From the NCBI GenBank assembly GCA_947382445.1, contig CANCZH010000099.1, positions 1-5,321 of the forward strand: 5,321 nt of DNA, in the 5' to 3' direction. Origin of the DNA: an uncultured Clostridium sp. Lineage in GTDB: Bacteria > Bacillota_A > Clostridia > TANB77 > CAG-508. The position numbers and the translations under genes were made by a program. Positions 1 to 5,321 of this stretch are shown here, piece by piece (position 1 is the first letter of the stretch; each line of letters opens with the position of its first letter). The notes under the pieces are model-generated. The model did no database searches and had not been told where the DNA came from. It was given only the letters and a program-made list of their open reading frames with translations.

Positions 1-383
1 ACGATGTTAGAGAAGGTGTTGCTATAATGTGGATGGAAGATGTTGATGTTTCTATTACAGGTAACTCAACTAACCCTACAAGATTCCAACATCCAGTTGC
101 AGGAACATACAAAAAAGAAAGAATTGAAGCAGGAAAGAAATATTTCTCAGTTGCTTCAGGTGGTGGAACAGGTAGAACACTTCACCCAGATAATATGGCT
201 GCTGGACCAGCTTCTTATGGTATGACAGATACTATGGGAAGAATGCACTCAGATGCACAATTTGCAGGTTCTTCATCAGTACCAGCTCACGTTGAAATGA
301 TGGGATTAATCGGTATGGGTAATAACCCTATGGTTGGTGCTACAGTTGCTGTTGCAGTTGCTGTTGAAGAAGCTATGAAATAA
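1..383 (+). CDS. GGGtGRT-family protein, C-terminal part (5' end outside window)
   Basis: The frame is open from the first bases (first full codon at 3), giving 126 C-terminal residues before a TAA that is followed at once by an in-frame TGA. The ATG at 27 is an internal Met, since the frame continues upstream without a stop and no ribosome site precedes it. The family assignment rests on the diagnostic GGGTGRT motif (bases about 159-179), followed by LHPDNMAAGP, a Met/Gly-rich stretch (YGMTDTMGRMH, MMGLIGMGNNPM) and an alternating Val-Ala C-terminus. From memory, members are about 330 residues, so roughly the last 40% is visible. The family is conserved in anaerobic bacteria and some archaea, has no established biochemical function to my knowledge, and is often beside an iron-sulfur scaffold (NifU-like) gene; that neighbour cannot be checked here. 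Codons are more GC-rich than in the other genes, which suits a well-expressed gene. The family call is fairly sure; the role is unknown. Confidence 0.85.
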   Translation, partial: DVREGVAIMWMEDVDVSITGNSTNPTRFQHPVAGTYKKERIEAGKKYFSVASGGGTGRTLHPDNMAAGPASYGMTDTMGRMHSDAQFAGSSSVPAHVEMMGLIGMGNNPMVGATVAVAVAVEEAMK

Positions 384-430
384 TGAAATATTTTGAATAG
401 AAAATTTAATTTTAAATTATTTTATCCTTG

Positions 431-469
431 AAAATGGGGGCATATTTGATAGTATGCACCTATTTTTTT
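431..469 (+). terminator. Rho-independent terminator of the GGGtGRT gene
   Basis: Bases 431-444 pair with 453-466 around an 8-base loop (445-452). The core GGGGGCATA/TATGCACCT contains one G-A mismatch (439/458) and one G-U pair (436/461). The 3' arm merges into a run of seven T (463-469). It lies 48 bases after the stop and before the next promoter, so the ABC gene should be a separate transcription unit. Confidence 0.8.
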
Positions 470-504
470 ATGTAAATATGTCATTATTACTATATATATG
501 AATA

Positions 505-533
505 TTGATATTAAGGTATATTTAAGGTATAAT
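505..533 (+). promoter_or_regulatory. Sigma-A-type promoter of the ABC exporter gene
   Basis: TTGATA (505-510) and TATAAT (528-533) are separated by exactly 17 bases, a near-consensus housekeeping promoter. Transcription should begin around 540, leaving a leader of roughly 24 bases with a strong ribosome site before the ATG at 564. This also argues against translation from the in-frame ATG at 498, which would lie upstream of the transcript start. Confidence 0.75.
511..531 (+). repeat. Tandem 10-bp direct repeat inside the ABC promoter
   Basis: TTAAGGTATA occurs at 511-520 and again at 522-531, identical and 11 bp apart start to start, so the copies lie on about the same face of the helix. 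They fill the spacer, and the second copy runs into the -10 box. In-phase direct repeats over a promoter are a common layout for response-regulator or repressor operators. No regulator can be assigned here, and in AT-rich DNA part of the similarity could be chance. Confidence 0.45.
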
Positions 534-551
534 GTATATTATTTTAAGAAA

Positions 552-558
552 AAGGAGG
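552..558 (+). promoter_or_regulatory. Ribosome binding site that sets the ABC gene start
   Basis: AAGGAGG at 552-558 is a near-perfect Shine-Dalgarno sequence, 5 bases before the ATG at 564. It selects 564 over the in-frame ATG at 498, which has no such site. The extra 22 residues from 498 (MNIDIKVYLRYNVYY...) also do not fit the N-terminus usual for ABC ATPases, which begins close to the first beta strand as in MLQLKNITKNY. Confidence 0.85.
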
Positions 559-563
559 AGTGT

Positions 564-3152
564 ATGTTACAACTTAAAAATATAACTAAAAACTACTTAT
601 CTGGTGAAATGACTGTAAAGGCTTTAAAAGGAATAGACATAGAGTTTAGAAAAAGTGAATTTGTATCTATATTAGGGCATAGTGGTTGTGGAAAAACTAC
701 CTTATTAAATATAATAGGTGGTTTAGATAGATATACAGATGGAGATTTAATTATAAATGGAAAATCAACAAAGAAATTTAAAGATAAAGATTGGGATGCT
801 TATAGAAATTATTCTGTTGGTTTTGTTTTTCAAAATTATAATTTGATACCTCATCAAACAGTTTTAGCTAATGTGGAATTAGCACTTACTTTATCAGGAG
901 TAGGAAAAAATGAAAGAAAGAAAAAAGCAATTAAAGCATTAGAAGATGTAGGGCTTAAAGAGCAAATACATAAGAAACCAAATCAATTATCTGGTGGACA
1001 AATGCAAAGGGTTGCGATTGCAAGAGCTTTAGTAAATAATCCAGATATTATTTTGGCAGATGAACCAACTGGTGCATTAGATACAGATACTAGTGTACAA
1101 ATTATGGAGATTTTAAAAGAAATTTCAAAAGAAAAATTAATTGTTATGGTAACACATAACCCAGAACTTGCTGAAAAATATTCATCAAGGGTTGTTAGGG
1201 TTCTTGATGGAAAGATTATAAGTGATTCAAATCCATTTACAGAAGAAGATAGAAAAAATGAAACTGAATTGAAAGCAAAAACTGGAAAGACTTCTATGAA
1301 ATTTTTCACAGCATTGTCATTAAGTTTAAATAATTTGATGACTAAAAAAGGAAGAACTTTTTTAACTTCTTTTGCTGGAAGCATTGGCATAATTGGAATT
1401 GCACTGATTTTATCTTTATCAAATGGTGTTCAAGAATATATTAATAAAGTTCAAGAAGATACTCTTTCAAATTATCCATTAACGATTGTTAGTGAAAGTG
1501 TTGATGCTACTTCCATGATGGAGATTTTTATGAATGATAAAGAAACAGAATATAATGATGATAAAATTCATTCAAAACAAATTGTTGGTCAGATTTTTGA
1601 TACTATTTCCAAAGAAGTTCAACGTAATAATTTAAAAGAATTCAAGAAATATATTGATGATACTGATAATGATATAAAGAAATTTTCAAATGCTATTCAA
1701 TATGGTTATGATTTAACTTTAAATATTTATAAAGGTGATACAACTGATGGAATAGTTCAAGTTAATCCAGCAACTACATTTGAAGCATTAGGAATGACAA
1801 ATTCATCAGAAGAAACTTCATATATGATGGGAATGTCTAGTGACGTATGGACTGAAATGATTAATAATGATGATTTATTAAAATCTCAATATGATGTTAT
1901 TGCAGGACAATGGCCAAAATCTTATGATGAGGTAGTTTTAATTGTAAATAAAAATAATGAAATAAGTGATTATAGTTTATATTCACTTGGAATTAAAAAT
2001 CAGTCAGAAATAGCTGAAAAAATGCATAAAGTTATGTCAGGAGAAAAACTTGAAGAATTAGAAGATGATAGCTATTCTTGTGATGATTTCTTAGGATTAA
2101 CTTATAAGGTAGCTTTAAATACAGATTACTATGAAAAACAAGGAAATATTTGGAGAAGCAGAAAAAATGATATTTCTTATATGAAAGATAAATTAGCTAA
2201 TGCTCAGGAAGTTAAGATTGTTGGTGTATTAAGACCAAAAGATGAAGCTACTGCAACTTCTATGGGGGATATGGGAATGATAGGATATAAGAAAGAACTT
2301 ACTGAATATGTTATAAATGGAATTAATAATTCTGAAATTGCTAAGGAACAAGTTGCAAATAAAAATATGAATGTATTTACAGGAAAAGAATTTCAAGTAG
2401 CTGGTTCAGTAAATACTGGAAGTGGGTTTGATTATTCAAATTTATCCCCAGAAGAACAAGCATATATGGCAAATTTAAGTCAAGAAGAACTTGCTGGAAT
2501 AATTGCTTCTTATTCAGAAATGTCTGGTTCTACTTATGAAGAAAATCTACATAAACTAGGAATTTGTGATTTAGAGTCACCAAGTTCTATTAATATTTAT
2601 CCAATAGATTTTGAAAGTAAAGATAAAATAACTGCTGATATTGAGAAATACAATAAAATGAAAAGAGATGAAGGAAAAGAGGAAGATGTAATTCAGTATA
2701 CTGATATGGTTGCTGTTATGATGACTTCTGTTACTGTAATCGTAAATATGATTAGTTATGTTCTTATTGCATTTGTTGCTATTTCATTAATAGTTTCTTC
2801 TATAATGATAGGAATTATAACATATATTTCTGTATTAGAAAGAATAAAAGAAATTGGTATTTTACGTGCTATTGGTGCTTCTAAGAAAGATATTTCAAGA
2901 GTATTTAATGCTGAGACTTTTATTGTTGGATTACTTGCTGGTTTAATAGGAATTGGAGTAACTGTACTATTAAATATTCCTATAAATGCAGTAATAAAGA
3001 ATGTAGCGGATGTTTCTAATTTATCTAAATTACCTTTATTTGGTGGCATTATATTAATATTAATTAGTATGTTTCTTACTATGATTGCTGGTTTAATTCC
3101 TGCAAAGGTTGCAAGTAAGAAAGATCCAGTAGAGGCTTTGAGAACTGAATAA
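564..3152 (+). CDS. ABC exporter: LolD/MacB-like ATPase fused to FtsX-type permease
   Basis: This 862-residue protein joins an ATPase and a permease, the MacB (type VII ABC) order. Residues 1-225 form the ATPase: Walker A GHSGCGKTT (38-46), Q-loop Gln90, signature LSGGQ (142-146), Walker B IILADE (162-167), D-loop ALD (171-173) and switch His198, all intact. A first transmembrane helix lies at about 265-287. About 440 outer residues follow, rich in Asp, Glu, Asn and Ser and larger than the MacB periplasmic domain as I recall it. Three more helices lie at about 730-756, 785-804 and 826-846. ERIKEIGILRAIGAS (759-773), after the second helix, is the FtsX/MacB permease hallmark, and the C-terminus DPVEALRTE is typical. 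Such proteins work as homodimers moving peptides, lipoproteins or drugs by mechanotransmission. A Gram-positive host has no TolC, so export of or defence against peptides is a reasonable but unproven role. It has its own promoter and terminator; no sensor kinase is adjacent in the window. The substrate is unknown. Confidence 0.93.
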   Translation: MLQLKNITKNYLSGEMTVKALKGIDIEFRKSEFVSILGHSGCGKTTLLNIIGGLDRYTDGDLIINGKSTKKFKDKDWDAYRNYSVGFVFQNYNLIPHQTVLANVELALTLSGVGKNERKKKAIKALEDVGLKEQIHKKPNQLSGGQMQRVAIARALVNNPDIILADEPTGALDTDTSVQIMEILKEISKEKLIVMVTHNPELAEKYSSRVVRVLDGKIISDSNPFTEEDRKNETELKAKTGKTSMKFFTALSLSLNNLMTKKGRTFLTSFAGSIGIIGIALILSLSNGVQEYINKVQEDTLSNYPLTIVSESVDATSMMEIFMNDKETEYNDDKIHSKQIVGQIFDTISKEVQRNNLKEFKKYIDDTDNDIKKFSNAIQYGYDLTLNIYKGDTTDGIVQVNPATTFEALGMTNSSEETSYMMGMSSDVWTEMINNDDLLKSQYDVIAGQWPKSYDEVVLIVNKNNEISDYSLYSLGIKNQSEIAEKMHKVMSGEKLEELEDDSYSCDDFLGLTYKVALNTDYYEKQGNIWRSRKNDISYMKDKLANAQEVKIVGVLRPKDEATATSMGDMGMIGYKKELTEYVINGINNSEIAKEQVANKNMNVFTGKEFQVAGSVNTGSGFDYSNLSPEEQAYMANLSQEELAGIIASYSEMSGSTYEENLHKLGICDLESPSSINIYPIDFESKDKITADIEKYNKMKRDEGKEEDVIQYTDMVAVMMTSVTVIVNMISYVLIAFVAISLIVSSIMIGIITYISVLERIKEIGILRAIGASKKDISRVFNAETFIVGLLAGLIGIGVTVLLNIPINAVIKNVADVSNLSKLPLFGGIILILISMFLTMIAGLIPAKVASKKDPVEALRTE

Positions 3153-3198
3153 TATTATTTATAGAGAAAATGTGAGAATATTTACCATAATATGAATA

Positions 3199-3242
3199 AA
3201 AAGATATGCTCGGAGGATTTATTTCCACCGAGCATATCTTTT
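3199..3242 (+). terminator. Strong terminator of the ABC gene, probably bidirectional
   Basis: Bases 3199-3213 pair perfectly with 3228-3242 (core AGATATGCTCGG/CCGAGCATATCT). After an A-A mismatch, GG (3215-3216) and CC (3225-3226) extend the stem over an 8-base loop. On the plus strand the 3' arm ends in four T. On the minus strand the A-rich bases 3195-3202 become a T run, so the same hairpin can also stop the convergent minus-strand transcript from the gene at 3370-4011, which has no other obvious terminator. Confidence 0.85.
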
Positions 3243-3260
3243 ACTTTCAACTAGACTGTA

Positions 3261-3371
3261 AGAAGTATTAGTTCTGCAAGCTTTTTTCATTTTTATTTAA
3301 TTGGAGTTAAGTAAAAACAATATCTATTATTTCGTGATATCATTAATAAAGCTTGCAGAATTAATACTTCT
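3261..3371. repeat. 24-bp inverted repeat enclosing two smaller hairpins
   Basis: Bases 3261-3284 (starting AGAAGTATTAG) are the reverse complement of 3348-3371 (ending TTAATACTTCT) at 23 of 24 positions. The exception, G3271/T3361, is a G-U pair in plus-strand RNA. The 63-base interior holds TTTTATTTAA (3291-3300) pairing with TTAAGTAAAA (3307-3316) around a 6-base loop, again with one G-U in plus-strand sense, and a weak ATATC/GATAT pair (3320-3324/3336-3340). The fold is therefore a long stem closing a three-way junction. There is no T run after either arm, so it is not a simple terminator. The right arm overlaps the TAG stop of the minus-strand gene. It could be a structured RNA, a 3' UTR stabiliser, a small non-autonomous mobile element (no convincing target-site duplication) or an invertible segment. 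The geometry is certain; the role is not. Confidence 0.7.
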
Positions 3372-4011
3372 AGTATAGGTTAGAGAATACTTGGATAATT
3401 TTTTGAACTGTAATTCCATAATCAACACCATATATGTTTTTTCTAAATATAGTGCTTGTGGATTTATACATATCATAAATTGTGTATTGTATACTCCAAG
3501 TAATCGTGCTAATATCAGTGTTATACTTCTGCGATATTGGAATGTAAAATTCCTTTAAGGATAGATTAGTTATGTCACATTTTGGATTTTCATGTGCATA
3601 CATAATACAGTCTATTAAGTATTGCGTTCCACAGAATGTAGTATTGAATTTTAATTTTTGCAATTCATTATATACATATTTTCTGTAATTATGCAAATCT
3701 AATTTGTGAGGGAATTTTAAATCACTCGTGAATTTATTTACTTGATTACATATTTTTTCTACCATTACTGGATGTTTATGTGATATAGTTATAGGTATAT
3801 AATCAAAGTGTAGATTATGAGTAAGTTTTTTGTGTGAATTTTCATCTGTTATAATTATATTAGGAGTTTGAATATTACAAAGTTGAATACTTTTAAATGA
3901 AAATTCAGTATCAATCCCTATTAAATTAATGTTATCATTTGTTTTTAATATAGTGTTTGAAAGTTGCGTTGCATATTCTAAATCACTATAAAATATAAAG
4001 TATGTGATCAT
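3370..4011 (-). CDS. Spo0A-like C-terminal domain protein with shortened receiver-like N-terminus
   Basis: The 213-residue protein starts at an ATG (4011-4009) 6 bases after an AAGGAAA ribosome site. Residues 1-80 resemble a response-regulator receiver: strand ITYFIFYSD with a single acidic residue (Asp10), strand INLIGID, strand NIIITD with Asp56 at the usual phosphoacceptor place, and strand YIPITIS. The fifth strand and its conserved Lys are not clear, and the region is shorter than the usual 120 residues. Residues about 105-213 match the Spo0A DNA-binding domain in pattern: LKFNTTFCGTQYLIDCI (cf. LG-KGYLYL-AI), then FYIPISQKYNTDISTITWSI (cf. the YP-IAKKFNT-SRVERAI helix-turn-helix), and a C-terminal helix. 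The recognition-helix Arg/Glu residues of true Spo0A are replaced (VERAIRH becomes ITWSIQY), so 0A-box binding is doubtful. This is a divergent orphan regulator, not Spo0A itself. It lies back-to-back with a sigma-factor gene and behind an ECF-like promoter, suggesting that sigma factor may control it. Confidence 0.75.
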   Translation of the reverse strand: MITYFIFYSDLEYATQLSNTILKTNDNINLIGIDTEFSFKSIQLCNIQTPNIIITDENSHKKLTHNLHFDYIPITISHKHPVMVEKICNQVNKFTSDLKFPHKLDLHNYRKYVYNELQKLKFNTTFCGTQYLIDCIMYAHENPKCDITNLSLKEFYIPISQKYNTDISTITWSIQYTIYDMYKSTSTIFRKNIYGVDYGITVQKIIQVFSNLY

Positions 4012-4017
4012 AATTAA

Positions 4018-4024
4018 TTTCCTT
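4018..4024 (-). promoter_or_regulatory. Ribosome binding site of the Spo0A-like gene
   Basis: On the minus strand AAGGAAA (4024-4018) lies 6 bases before the ATG at 4011. It fixes the start and places translation only a few bases downstream of the start site predicted from the ECF-like promoter. Confidence 0.65.
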
Positions 4025-4033
4025 ATATAATAT

Positions 4034-4064
4034 ATAACGAGATGTTTTTTAAAATGTTTCGCAA
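4034..4064 (-). promoter_or_regulatory. ECF-sigma-type promoter candidate for the Spo0A-like gene
   Basis: Read on the minus strand, TTGCGAAAC (4064-4056) is followed after 16 bases by CGTTAT (4039-4034). ECF sigma promoters typically have an AAC-containing -35 and a CGT-type -10 about 16 bases apart; Bacillus SigW, for example, uses TGAAAC-N16-CGTA. The two elements contain the only CG dinucleotides of this intergenic region. Transcription would start near 4028, just ahead of the ribosome site at 4024-4018. No equivalent pair was found facing the sigma gene on the plus strand. The obvious candidate for recognition is the sigma factor encoded next door; this is inferred from position and spacing only. 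Confidence 0.5.
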
Positions 4065-4107
4065 AAATTGAAAAAAAATAAAAAAATTTTAAAAAATTTA
4101 GAAAAAG

Positions 4108-5321
4108 ATGGAGAATTTTGAAGTGGAAGAAAATGAATTTGTAGATAGAGTTAAGAATGGAGATAATTCAGCTTTTGATTATTTAGATAAAAAGTATAGA
4201 AATAAAATTTATGCGTATTTCATGAATAAGATTGGAAACCCTGATGTTGCAGATGAATTGACTCAAAATGTTTTCATTAAAATGTGTGCAAATATCGATA
4301 AATATGATAAAAACAAAAGTCCATTTTATAATTTTGTATGGATGAATGTAAAACAAGTTATGATTGATTATATTAGAAGTAAGAAAACTATTAAGAGTAA
4401 GCGTGAGACAGATACTGTTAGTTTTTCTGAAATTAATGAAATTGATATTGTTAGTAATGATGATGAAGATGCTGATAGGAGAAAAGAAGAGATAAAAGCT
4501 GTTAATGATATGATGAGTGATTTATCTGATTATCAAAGAACTGTACTTAGATTGTTTTATTTTGAAGGGAAAAGTGAGAAAGAAATTGCAAAGATAGTTG
4601 GTAAAGGTGATGGTGCAGTTAGATCAGTTATTCATAGAGCTAAGAAAACTCTTGATAAGATTGCAAGAGAGAAACACCCTGAAATTGCTAAGAGATATGG
4701 AATTAAGATGATTATTATGCTTGCTATTGGCTTAACTGCTGTTACTGGTTTAGTATATGCTACTTACAAAATTTATAGTGATTATATTAGTAATAAGTAT
4801 ACATTATCTCAGTTAAGAGAAGAGGTTCCTGAGTCTGTTTCTATTATTACTAAAGATGAAGCTTTAAATAAGATTAATTATTACCTAGATGTATTTGGTG
4901 AAGATAATGTTAGAGCAGATGAGATTAAATTGGTTAGAGATATGATGGTTGGAAGCATTTATTGGAAATATGAAAATGATAGTAAATATATTCAAATAGA
5001 TTCTAAGAATGGAAACTTGGTTGTTTATAATAGTTTTGAGGGAAATAAAATTTTAGATTCAACAACTATTGATGATTTATATAAGAAATTGAATTTACCA
5101 TCTGATTATGAAATGTGTAATGATAATAGTGCAGGAAATTTAAGATTTATAGATTATGCTAAGAGATATGGAGATATTTATAATAAATATGAGAGTGTAA
5201 AATTTTCAATTAGTAATAATAGAATTCAATTTGTTAGTGTTTTAGATTATCCTTACGAAGATACAGAAATTTTAATTTCTAAGGAAAGGGCTTTAGAGAT
5301 TGCAAAAGAGAATGATATTGA
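4108..5321 (+). CDS. Membrane-tethered ECF-like sigma factor with PepSY/YPEB-like outer domain (3' end outside window)
   Basis: One uninterrupted frame runs from ATG 4108 to the window end (404 full codons, no stop). Residues about 12-92 are sigma-70 region 2, with NSAFDYLDKKYRNKIY, the DELTQNVFIKM core helix and the FVWMNVKQVMIDYIRS end. An acidic linker (about 106-128) follows. Residues about 136-185 are region 4, with DLSDYQRTVLRLFYFEGKS and helix-turn-helix EIAKIVGKGDGAVRSVIHRA. There are no region 1.2 or region 3 sequences, so the layout is ECF. A Lys/Arg-rich stretch (179-200) leads into one transmembrane helix (201-220); positive-inside predicts sigma in the cytoplasm and the C-terminus outside. 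Outer residues 242-310 (ITKDEALNKI, then IYWKYENDSKYIQIDSKNG) resemble a PepSY/YPEB unit, and ISKERALEIAKEN (391-403) looks like the start of another. No zinc-type anti-sigma motif lies between. Canonical ECF factors are about 160-200 residues. The ribosome site is weak and the upstream DNA (4066-4107) almost pure A/T, implying modest expression. The sigma part is sure; the PepSY part is tentative. Confidence 0.85.
   Translation, partial: MENFEVEENEFVDRVKNGDNSAFDYLDKKYRNKIYAYFMNKIGNPDVADELTQNVFIKMCANIDKYDKNKSPFYNFVWMNVKQVMIDYIRSKKTIKSKRETDTVSFSEINEIDIVSNDDEDADRRKEEIKAVNDMMSDLSDYQRTVLRLFYFEGKSEKEIAKIVGKGDGAVRSVIHRAKKTLDKIAREKHPEIAKRYGIKMIIMLAIGLTAVTGLVYATYKIYSDYISNKYTLSQLREEVPESVSIITKDEALNKINYYLDVFGEDNVRADEIKLVRDMMVGSIYWKYENDSKYIQIDSKNGNLVVYNSFEGNKILDSTTIDDLYKKLNLPSDYEMCNDNSAGNLRFIDYAKRYGDIYNKYESVKFSISNNRIQFVSVLDYPYEDTEILISKERALEIAKENDI

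Noticed and set aside
40..225. 61-codon open frame overlapping the GGGtGRT gene in another frame
   Set aside because: It is low-complexity Leu/Gln-rich shadow translation of a clearly coding frame, with no ribosome site.
498..563. Upstream in-frame ATG extending the ABC protein by 22 residues
   Set aside because: It lies before the TTGATA/TATAAT promoter, has no ribosome site, and the added residues do not fit an ABC ATPase N-terminus; ATG 564 has AAGGAGG at ideal spacing.
983..1390. 135-codon minus-strand open frame inside the ABC ATPase region
   Set aside because: Antisense to conserved motifs (LSGGQ, Walker B); no domain features and no ribosome site recognised.
2756..3049. 97-codon minus-strand open frame inside the ABC permease
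   Set aside because: Antisense shadow of the FtsX-type transmembrane region.
3192..3254. 20-codon plus-strand frame MNKKICSEDLF...
   Set aside because: It coincides with the terminator hairpin and has no ribosome site or coding character.
3261..3371. Retron-like non-coding RNA
   Set aside because: Inverted repeats around a folded interior recall retron RNA, but no reverse transcriptase is encoded in the window.
3259..3372. Mariner/IS630-type MITE with TA target duplication
   Set aside because: TA occurs just outside the left arm, but the right-hand TA overlaps the arm by one base, so the duplication is not convincing; no transposase is present.
4003..4031. Sigma-A promoter for the sigma-factor gene using TATAAT at 4026-4031
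   Set aside because: The -10 is good but the matching -35 position (TGTGAT) is poor, and TATAAT-like strings are expected in this AT-rich stretch.
4023..4037. TTATAT-AAT-ATATAA palindrome as an operator
   Set aside because: It is pure A/T in a region that is nearly all A/T, so chance explains it; noted only because it touches the -10 element of the candidate ECF promoter.

Overview
The window is strongly AT-rich, uses the standard bacterial code (TGG for Trp; TAA and TAG as stops) and has AGGAGG-type ribosome sites and sigma-A-type promoters. Together with a GGGtGRT-family protein, a fused LolD/MacB-like ABC exporter and a protein with a Spo0A-like C-terminal domain, this points to an anaerobic low-GC Firmicute (Clostridia or a related gut lineage). 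The species cannot be named from the sequence.

Layout. (1) 1-383, plus strand: the 3' end of a GGGtGRT-family gene, closed by a hairpin terminator at 431-469. (2) 505-3152, plus strand: a self-contained transcription unit. It has a near-consensus promoter (505-533) with an 11-bp-phased direct repeat in it, a strong ribosome site, and one gene encoding a complete ABC exporter half (ATPase plus four-helix permease with a very large outer domain). The start at 564 is preferred; the possible ATG at 498 lies upstream of the promoter. (3) 3153-3369: a convergent intergenic region. It holds a strong, probably bidirectional terminator (3199-3242) and then a 24-bp inverted repeat enclosing two smaller hairpins (3261-3371), whose right arm overlaps the stop codon of the next gene. 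(4) 3370-4011, minus strand: a 213-residue protein with a shortened receiver-like N-terminus and a Spo0A-like C-terminal domain. (5) 4012-4107: a divergent intergenic region with an ECF-type promoter match facing the Spo0A-like gene. (6) 4108 to the window end, plus strand: an open frame that runs off the window. It joins sigma-70 regions 2 and 4 to one transmembrane helix and an outer part resembling PepSY/YPEB domains.

The most interesting part is the divergent pair at 3370-5321. A sigma factor that carries its own membrane anchor and outer domain, with no recognisable zinc-binding anti-sigma domain in between, sits back-to-back with a Spo0A-like regulator. In front of that regulator is GCGAAAC-N16-CGTTAT, which has ECF promoter layout. 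The working hypothesis is a compact envelope-signalling module: the outer domain senses something, the sigma part is released or activated, and it transcribes the Spo0A-like gene. The domains and promoter spacing are read from the sequence; the circuit is inference.
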